Shown: positions 14,802 to 20,414 of the stretch, piece by piece
Layout of the letters: each line of letters opens with the position of its first letter
Numbering within the stretch: the stretch's first letter is position 1
Origin: CAZAMP01 sp964486455
GTDB lineage: Bacteria > Eisenbacteria > RBG-16-71-46 > CAZAMP01
DNA: 20,414 bases
Direction: 5' to 3'
Assembly (NCBI GenBank): GCA_964486455.1
Contig: CAZAMP010000063.1
Span: 1 to 20,414, forward strand
Notes under the pieces: generated by a model
What the model was told of the DNA's origin: nothing
Seen by the model: the letters and a program-made list of their open reading frames with translations, nothing else
Databases searched by the model: none
Made by a program: the position numbers and the translations under genes

Positions 14802-17800
14802 ATGAGAGGTCCGCGCACGACACTGCTGCTCCTTCTCCTGCCGCTCCTCATTGCCGCCGCCGTCCCGGACGAGGAAGGCGGAGAAGCGTCGTCCATCTGG
14901 CGCATCACCGCGTCGAACTTCCGGGGTGTCCGCTTGGACGCCGAGGAGATCGGCGACCTGCGTGATGTCGTCATCCAGCACGATTCCCTCACCGTCTGGG
15001 CCGATCACGGCAGCTACAACCGGACCACGAGCGTCGCGACATTCTGGGGGAACGTCCGCTTCAACGAGCGCGGGCAGGTCGTGCTCTGCCGTCGGGCCGT
15101 ATACGATCGCAGCTCCGAGACGGGGATACTGACCGGTGAGGTACTCGCCGCCGACACCTCGTTCTCGGCCTCCTCCGACTCCGCCTTCATCGATCGGAAT
15201 AACGACAGTGTCACGCTCTTTTCGAACGCCGCCGTCCACGACAGCGCGGGAGTGATCCGCGCGCAGCGGATCGATTACGACCGTCGCTCGGGGATTGCCG
15301 TGGCACAGGTCAACGTTTTTGCGTCCGACATGGAGACCGGCTCGGTCGTGAGAGGCGAACGGCTCGTCTACAACAGTGAGCGCGATGAGGCCGTGGTCAC
15401 GGGAGACCCCGTGCTCACGACGCCGGGTGAGGAGGAGGACACGCTCGTCGTCGCGGCCGAGGAGCTTCGTCTGCACCGCGGTGAGGCCTGGGCCGAGGGG
15501 CTCCGCGACGTGCGCATTCGCCAGGGCGCGGTGAACGCGTCCGGTGATCACGCGCTACTCGATGAGAACGCCGGCTGGCTTCGTCTCACCGGAAACCCCG
15601 CCGCCTGGGACCCGGACGGTCGCATCACCGCCGACACGCTCGTCGTGATCTTCGAGAACCGTGTCGTGCGTCGGCTCGACGCGATCGGAAACGTGTACGT
15701 CGTGCAGGCGCCGTCGACCGGCGAGAAGGTGGGGGAGAAGATCATCGCGACCGGCGAGCGGACCGTCGCCCACTTCCACGATGGCGTCGTCGAGTCGCTC
15801 GTCGTCGAAGGGAGCGCGGTGAGCGACTACTACCCGGCACCCGCCGATCTCGAGACGGGAACGGGCGTCAATCACTGCCGCGCGAGGCGGATCACGCTCT
15901 TTCTCGAAGGCGGGCGCGCGACGAACGTGCTGCTCGAGGGCGAGGCGACCGGCCGCTACTGGTTCGCGTCAGAGGGTGGGCCCGAAAAGGATGACGCAGC
16001 GGGTGCCGACACGACGGCCACCGACAAGGCGGCCACCGCCGGCAGCGACACGACCGGTATCGGCACGACCGGTGCCGAGAGCGACTCGCTACTGGCTGCC
16101 GACAGCCTCGCGGAGAGCCCCGCCGACTCCGTTCAGGTGCTCACCGTATCGAGCGTCCTCGAAGAGATTCCCGAGGAAGAGGCGCCGATCGACAGTGCCG
16201 CCGCCGACAGCCTGATGTGGGTCGAGCGCATGCGCACTCTCGAGAACGTGGATCCGCCCGACTCGCTCTTTCCGGGTGGGATGGACGACGTGACCTACGG
16301 TGGCGACATCGTCGAGTTCCACGTCGAGACCGACGAGATCCGTCTTCGCGAAAACACGACCGTCCGCTACCAGGACGCCGATCTGAGCGCCGACGAAATC
16401 GTGCTCCGCGCAAGCGATGAGTCGATTGAAGCGACCGGCTCGCCCATGCTCTCCGATCCCGGCGGCGATATCACCGGGCACACGATGACGTACGACATCA
16501 ACACGAAGAAGGGGCTCGTCTACAGCGGACGGACGGAGTTCGAAGGCGGATACTACTACGGGCGACGCATCAAGAAGGTCACCGAACAGAATCTCCTCGT
16601 CGATCACGGCGTCTACACGACCTGCGACCAGACCGATCCGCACTTCCACTTTCTCACGCCGCAACTCAAGCTTCGCCTCAAGGACAAGGTGATCGGCCGG
16701 CCGGTGATCTTCCACATCGGGCACATTCCGATCATGGCGGCTCCGTTCTTCGTCTTCCCCACGAAGAAAGGGCGGCGATCCGGTTTCCTCATGCCCGAGG
16801 TGGAGGTCGGGATCAGTCAGACCCGCGGCCGGTTCGTCCGAAACCTGGGCTACTACTGGGCGCTCAGCGACTACATGGACGTGAGCAGTTGGGTCGACTT
16901 CTACGAGAACAGTCCCCGCTGGATCGGGTACTTCAGCGGACGATACCGGGCGCGCTATCTTCTGAACGGCAGCATCTACTCGTCGTACGCGCTGGAGCTG
17001 CCGGAACGCACGGACAGCCCCGACGACGCGACGCGCGAGTCACGTCGCTGGGAGTTCCGTGCGCGCCACAGCCAGGAGCTATCGCCGACCGCGACGCTCA
17101 AGGTCGACGCGAACTTCGTGAGCGATCAGGACTTTCTCTTCGAGCAGGAGTTCGGGACGACCGTGGAGGAGCAGCTCGATCGCTATCTGCGTTCAAACCT
17201 CTCGTTCACGAAGTCGTGGACAGGGGCGAGCCTCACCGCCGCGATGTCGCGCAATCAGGACCTCGAGGCGGAGCCGGGGGAGGTCGAGGTTCGAAGCAGC
17301 CTTCCGTCCGTGGGCTTCTCCTTGAACCGGCGCACGCTCGGCAGACGCTCGCAGGGGCGCGATCCCGGTTTCCTTCCGTGGCTTGCGAGCGTGTCGTACG
17401 GCTACTCGAACCGTATCGAGCAATCGCTCACGGAGATCAAGAATGGGGCGCCGACCCGAGCGTCCGCGATGAGGCACGACATCAGCATCTCCGACAGCCG
17501 AAAGCTCTTCGGTGCGCTCAACATCTCGCCGTCGTTCTCGTACCGGGAGTTTCTCTTCGAGAAGGACAACCGTAACGAGTTCTGGCAGCGGGCGGGATCG
17601 TGGAGCGCGGCACTCAGTGCCAACACGACGCTCTACGGCACGTGGCTCGGCGGGCTCGGGCCGCTCGTGGGATTCCGGCACATCATGGTGCCGTCGCTCT
17701 CGTTCAACTACCGGCCGACGATCAGGAGCGGCACGTACCTCGATGACGAGGGGAACACGCAGCAGCGCTTCTCGTCGGTGGGCGGGATCTCGTTCGGGAA

Positions 17801-18491
17801 TTCGACGCGGTCGAGGCGCCTGGCGCTCTCGATCCAAAACCGTTTCCAGGCGAAGCTCCAGCGCGGCGAAGAGGTGCAGAAAATCAACGAGCTCGCGAGC
17901 GTGGGGATATCGACCTCGTACGACCTGGAGAAGGAGGAGGAGCCGCTCTCGCCGATCCGTACGACGCTTCGGATGCGGCCGCACCGGGCGTTCAACGTGG
18001 ATCTCTCGGCGTCGTATGACGTGTACGACACGGTCTCGCACATCACGAGCGTGTCGGTGAACTCGAACCTGAGCCTGAGCGGAACGACCGTGGGGGCGCT
18101 TCCGGCGGGTGCCGAATTCACGATGCCCGGCGGCGATCGCGGTGGACGTAGCGGACTGGTCAGTGAGGACGAGAGGGCCGCGGCCGGACAACCGTGGCGG
18201 CTGAGCCTCGGGCACAGCTACACGCGCGGCCGCGACCCGAAGAACTACTCGAGTAGCCTCCGCGGGCAGCTCTCGATCACGCTCACGCCGAGCTGGCAGG
18301 TGAGCTACTCGAGCAGCGTGAATCTCAAGGAGAAGGATGTGGTGAGTCACAACTTCTCCATCTACCGTGATCTTCACTGCTGGGAGGCGCGCTTCGAGCG
18401 GCGGTATTTCGGGGACAACGCGTCGTTCTACTTCAAGATCAACGTGAAAGACATCGATGAGATCTTCTACGAGCGCCGGTCGGGGTACTAG
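14802..18491 (+). CDS. lptD: LptD/OstA-family LPS-assembly protein with extended OstA N-terminus
   Basis: A 1229-aa exported protein with a signal peptide (RTTLLLLLLPLLIAAAVPDEE). Residues ~28-390 are a long run of OstA/LptA-like repeats, seen in short strands around ADHGSYN, GNVRFNERG, DSAFIDRNND and GNPAAWDPDGRI. A low-complexity Asp/Thr/Ala/Ser linker follows (about 396-450). A second OstA-like block starts near 496 (VTYGGDIVEFHVETDEIRL). The LptD-type barrel then starts near 610 (YTTCDQTDPHFHF, then LRLKDKVIGRPVIFHIGHIPI) and has many aromatic outer-membrane strands to the C-terminus. It should insert lipopolysaccharide or a similar glycolipid into the outer membrane. E. coli LptD is about 780 aa, so the extra length is the first OstA block plus linker. 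It may do part of the work of separate LptA/LptC proteins; none is visible here. Confidence 0.88.
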   Translation: MRGPRTTLLLLLLPLLIAAAVPDEEGGEASSIWRITASNFRGVRLDAEEIGDLRDVVIQHDSLTVWADHGSYNRTTSVATFWGNVRFNERGQVVLCRRAVYDRSSETGILTGEVLAADTSFSASSDSAFIDRNNDSVTLFSNAAVHDSAGVIRAQRIDYDRRSGIAVAQVNVFASDMETGSVVRGERLVYNSERDEAVVTGDPVLTTPGEEEDTLVVAAEELRLHRGEAWAEGLRDVRIRQGAVNASGDHALLDENAGWLRLTGNPAAWDPDGRITADTLVVIFENRVVRRLDAIGNVYVVQAPSTGEKVGEKIIATGERTVAHFHDGVVESLVVEGSAVSDYYPAPADLETGTGVNHCRARRITLFLEGGRATNVLLEGEATGRYWFASEGGPEKDDAAGADTTATDKAATAGSDTTGIGTTGAESDSLLAADSLAESPADSVQVLTVSSVLEEIPEEEAPIDSAAADSLMWVERMRTLENVDPPDSLFPGGMDDVTYGGDIVEFHVETDEIRLRENTTVRYQDADLSADEIVLRASDESIEATGSPMLSDPGGDITGHTMTYDINTKKGLVYSGRTEFEGGYYYGRRIKKVTEQNLLVDHGVYTTCDQTDPHFHFLTPQLKLRLKDKVIGRPVIFHIGHIPIMAAPFFVFPTKKGRRSGFLMPEVEVGISQTRGRFVRNLGYYWALSDYMDVSSWVDFYENSPRWIGYFSGRYRARYLLNGSIYSSYALELPERTDSPDDATRESRRWEFRARHSQELSPTATLKVDANFVSDQDFLFEQEFGTTVEEQLDRYLRSNLSFTKSWTGASLTAAMSRNQDLEAEPGEVEVRSSLPSVGFSLNRRTLGRRSQGRDPGFLPWLASVSYGYSNRIEQSLTEIKNGAPTRASAMRHDISISDSRKLFGALNISPSFSYREFLFEKDNRNEFWQRAGSWSAALSANTTLYGTWLGGLGPLVGFRHIMVPSLSFNYRPTIRSGTYLDDEGNTQQRFSSVGGISFGNSTRSRRLALSIQNRFQAKLQRGEEVQKINELASVGISTSYDLEKEEEPLSPIRTTLRMRPHRAFNVDLSASYDVYDTVSHITSVSVNSNLSLSGTTVGALPAGAEFTMPGGDRGGRSGLVSEDERAAAGQPWRLSLGHSYTRGRDPKNYSSSLRGQLSITLTPSWQVSYSSSVNLKEKDVVSHNFSIYRDLHCWEARFERRYFGDNASFYFKINVKDIDEIFYERRSGY

Positions 18492-18519
18492 AGAGCCTGC
18501 GCGTCGAGCACTTCGGCGG

Positions 18520-18543
18520 AACCCGGAACCTCTTGCCGGGGTT
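18520..18543 (+). terminator. Weak hairpin downstream of lptD
   Basis: AACCCGG (18520-18526) can pair with CCGGGGTT (18536-18543) with one bulged G and a 9-nt loop, 28 nt after the lptD stop. There is no T-run, so termination is only a guess. Confidence 0.2.
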
Positions 18544-18652
18544 GAGCCTAACGTCCCGGTTTGGTAGCCTCGTCGGCGCCTCGGGGCGGTCGGTGCGAGA
18601 TGCCGGCCCGGCCCCGGATGGATGGGATTCAATCAATCATGGAGCCAGAACC

Positions 18653-20017
18653 GTGGGTCGCAACTTAACTTCAATAATCGCAATGTTTTTGGCGATGCTG
18701 GCCGTGTCGGCCACCGAGTCCGATTCCGACAGTGGGGCGGACGGCAAGCGGACGGGGAACGTCCACATCCAGGTGCTCTGCACGTCCGAGAACCTGGGCG
18801 AACTACTGCCGTGTGGGTGAAAGAGCGGCCGTAAAGGCGGGCTGGCCCGGCGGGCCACCTACATCGACTCGCTCAAGACGATCAATCCCAACACGCTCGT
18901 CCTCGACACGGGCGACTTCTGCGAGCTCATCACCAAAGACACCAATATGAAGAGCGACTTCATCCTGAAGGTGATGGGGCGGATTGGCTACGACGCCGTC
19001 ACGTTCGGCGAGCGGGAGCTTCGCTTCGGGCCCAGCTACTTCGATCATCACTTTGGCGATGGAATGCAGCTACTCATGACGAACGTGTTCCGATTGAAGA
19101 GCGGGGCCGCGGGACAGGTCGGCGTGCCGTATCTCCTGCGCGAGATGGGTGGGGTGCGTGTCGGCGTGTTTTCACTTCTTGATGAGCGCGTGATGATGGA
19201 GGTCCGATCGCAGGTGCCGGACTACATGGTTCGAAACGCGTTTCGAACGGCGCGCGAAACCGTGGACGAGTTCATGGCGATGGGTGTCGAGATCATCGTG
19301 CTCATGGCGCAGTTGGATATCGCCACCGTGGACGAGTTGCTCCAGCAGGTGCCCGAGATCGACGTCGTGATTGCGGGGCGTCAACCGGGGCTCAGGGCCA
19401 CGCACAAGGCCACGGGGAACACGATCATCGTCCGTGCGGGGAAGAAGGGCGAGAACATGGGCTACCTGGATCTCGTCGTCGATCCGGACGGTGAGATCAT
19501 CGAATACGGTGGGCGCTCCGTTCCGCTCGGAAACCGTGTTCGTGACAACAAAGAGATCGCGATACTCGTGAACGAGATGAACGCGGAGCTGCAGCGGCTG
19601 AAGGAGGAGGTCAAAGAAGCCCGCCGCCGGGAATACCAGAGCCAGTTCGTCACCGATCGCTACATCGGGGCCGAGGCATGCGCCCGCTGCCACGAGCCCG
19701 AATACGAAAGCTGGAAGGCGTCCGGGCACGCGAACGCGTACGAGTCACTCGTGAGCCTGGGGATGCAATCCAGCGGCGACTGCCTCAAATGCCACGTCGT
19801 GGGGCACAACACTCCGACGGGATTCTACAGCTCCGAGACCGAACCCGATCTCGCCGCGGTGCAGTGCGAGTCGTGCCATCGAATGGGCACGGACCACGTC
19901 TCCGATGGGGAGGGGGAAGAGGTCGTCTCGATCGACTGCATGTCCTGCCACGATGCCGAGAACTCTCCGGACTTTGAGTTGGAGAGTTATTTGGAGAAGA
20001 TCAAGCACTGGGATTAG
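18653..20017 (+). CDS. Candidate selenoprotein: metallophosphatase-like domain plus tetraheme cytochrome c
   Basis: Read through the in-frame TGA at 18818-18820, the product is 454 aa. A signal peptide comes first (LTSIIAMFLAMLAVSA, 5-20). A domain like the catalytic domain of UshA/5'-nucleotidases follows (about 36-290). It contains CTSENLGELLPCG (43-55), the TGA codon at 56, KSGRKGGLARRATY, VLDTGDF (83-89) and GYDAVTFGEREL (112-123). The NHE metal motif expected of active nucleotidases is ERE and the first metal motif is altered, so phosphatase activity is doubtful. A charged coiled coil (about 305-330) leads to four CxxCH c-type haem sites: 343-347, 377-381, 405-409 and 429-433. It is probably an exported electron-transfer protein. 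The start is GTG 18653 with GGAG (18641-18644) 8 nt before it. If Sec is not inserted, the downstream part (ATG 18947) lacks a signal peptide and its haems could not be attached in the usual way. Confidence 0.75.
18818..18857 (+). promoter_or_regulatory. In-frame UGA with SECIS-like hairpin
   Basis: TGA (18818-18820) is followed by a hairpin TGGCCC (18843-18848), loop GGC (18849-18851), GGGCCA (18852-18857). The stem has 6 perfect pairs and the 3-nt apical loop begins with G. The loop starts 28 nt after the TGA. Published bacterial SECIS models ask for a 4-16 bp upper stem, a loop of 3-14 nt with a G in its first two bases, and roughly 16-37 nt from the UGA, all of which fit. The area is GC-rich, so competing folds (for example CGGGC-TG-GCCCG) exist and the call is not certain. 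Confidence 0.55.
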
Positions 20018-20414
20018 GGGGGGGGGGCGGGTGGGGAGGGGGGGGGGCCGNNNNNNNNNNCGCGGCGGCATCGGCGGGACGGCCCGCCTACCGGCTCCCC
20101 GCTCACTTCGTTCGCTCCGCGCAGACTTAGTCGCCGTACGACGGGCCATCCCGCCGCTGCCTCCGCTGGACGTGTTGCGCCCGCTCCCCTCAGCTCGCTC
20201 CCTGCGACGAACCTCCGGATGCCCCCGTTCCCAGGATGCCTCCGCTTGACGTATCGCTCGCTTCGTTCGCTCCGCGCAGACTTAGTCGCCGTACGGCGGG
20301 CCATCTCGCCGATGCCTCCACCTTGCAGCGTAGTACGCCCAGCGCTGAAGCCGCCTATTAAGCAGGCATCATTCGAAAGACACGTCCGCATAGCCTCCGG
20401 TTGGTCCGTCGGCC
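20018..20414. repeat. Non-coding repeat region with assembly gap
   Basis: No supportable gene lies here. Long G-runs (20018-20048) lead into ten unknown bases (20051-20060). A hairpin GGCGGG-ACGG-CCCGCC follows (20073-20088). A 35-nt segment beginning CTTCGTTCGCTCCGCGCAGA occurs identically at 20106-20140 and 20261-20295, 155 nt apart. Similarity continues past it (CGGGCCATC, then TGCCTCC). TGCCTCCGCTGGACGT (20158) and TGCCTCCGCTTGACGT (20237) are a further pair inside the unit. The frames open here on the minus strand are repeat-encoded and low complexity. Confidence 0.7.
20051..20060. other. Assembly gap of ten unknown bases
   Basis: Ten Ns follow an unusual run of G bases. The join may be a scaffold gap or low-quality consensus, and the true distance to the repeat region beyond is unknown. 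Confidence 0.95.

Noticed and set aside
17193..18632. 479-aa open frame on the minus strand
   Set aside because: Antisense to the lptD-like barrel; Arg-rich, with no family features.
18818..18820. TGA as a frameshift or plain pseudogene stop
   Set aside because: The protein continues in the same frame on both sides, so no frameshift is needed, and no other defect is present in the gene. A single-base sequencing error cannot be excluded without reads.
18622..18834. Short frames over the 5' end of the cytochrome gene as separate small genes
   Set aside because: The frame from 18653 joins the downstream cytochrome frame through the TGA, and the other phase has no coherent product.
20014..20391. 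Minus-strand frames beginning MARRTATKSARSERSER
   Set aside because: They arise from the duplicated repeat and run through the N gap; low complexity, with no support as genes.
1..20414. tRNA, rRNA, CRISPR arrays, transposases, phage genes
   Set aside because: Searched by eye on both strands; none seen.

Overview
The window is GC-rich bacterial chromosome, coding on about nine tenths of its length and mostly on the + strand. A double-membrane organism is implied by a large LptD/OstA protein, secreted proteins with cleavable signals, and a secreted multiheme cytochrome. A PorX-type response regulator fused to a PglZ phosphodiesterase domain, a secreted protein ending in a FlgD-like/type IX-like C-terminal domain, and a long OstA+LptD fusion all point to the FCB superphylum or a neighbouring candidate phylum (Eisenbacteria- or Krumholzibacteriota-like). 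That placement is inference from gene content; no rRNA or tRNA gene was seen.

Layout. 174-3709: a hydroxymethylbilane-synthase-like protein that has lost its catalytic residues, then serS and a membrane histidine kinase, closely spaced. 3710-6105: one secreted, C-terminally tagged protein, flanked on each side by a ~77-bp element made of two palindromes around a conserved core; an inverted repeat lies over its likely promoter and a 22-bp perfect palindrome lies further downstream. 7831-6106 (minus strand): a secreted thioredoxin-like protein overlapping a MauE/DoxX-like membrane protein. 8087-11354: porX-like gene, tsaE, tsaB and rimI, nearly contiguous, joining FCB-type signalling to tRNA t6A synthesis. 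11575-14728: accD, folC and a ROK sugar kinase, joined by 4-nt ATGA overlaps. 14757-18491: a possible 7-codon leader ORF and a 1229-aa OstA/LptD fusion. 18653-20017: an exported metallophosphatase-like/tetraheme cytochrome c protein. 20018-20414: non-coding repeats around an assembly gap.

The strongest unexpected signal is in the last gene. Its reading frame is interrupted by one in-frame TGA at 18818-18820, just after a Pro-Cys-Gly, where I recall relatives having Cys. The frame is open on both sides, a GTG with a Shine-Dalgarno lies upstream, and a 6-bp hairpin with a GGC loop lies 28 nt after the TGA, within the geometry of a bacterial SECIS. The best reading is a 454-residue selenoprotein with Sec at position 56; a gene caller ignoring Sec would truncate it to start near 18947. 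Other points of interest are the catalytically dead HemC paralogue, the paired double-palindrome elements, and the Cys-less thioredoxin-like tail on the MauE-like protein.
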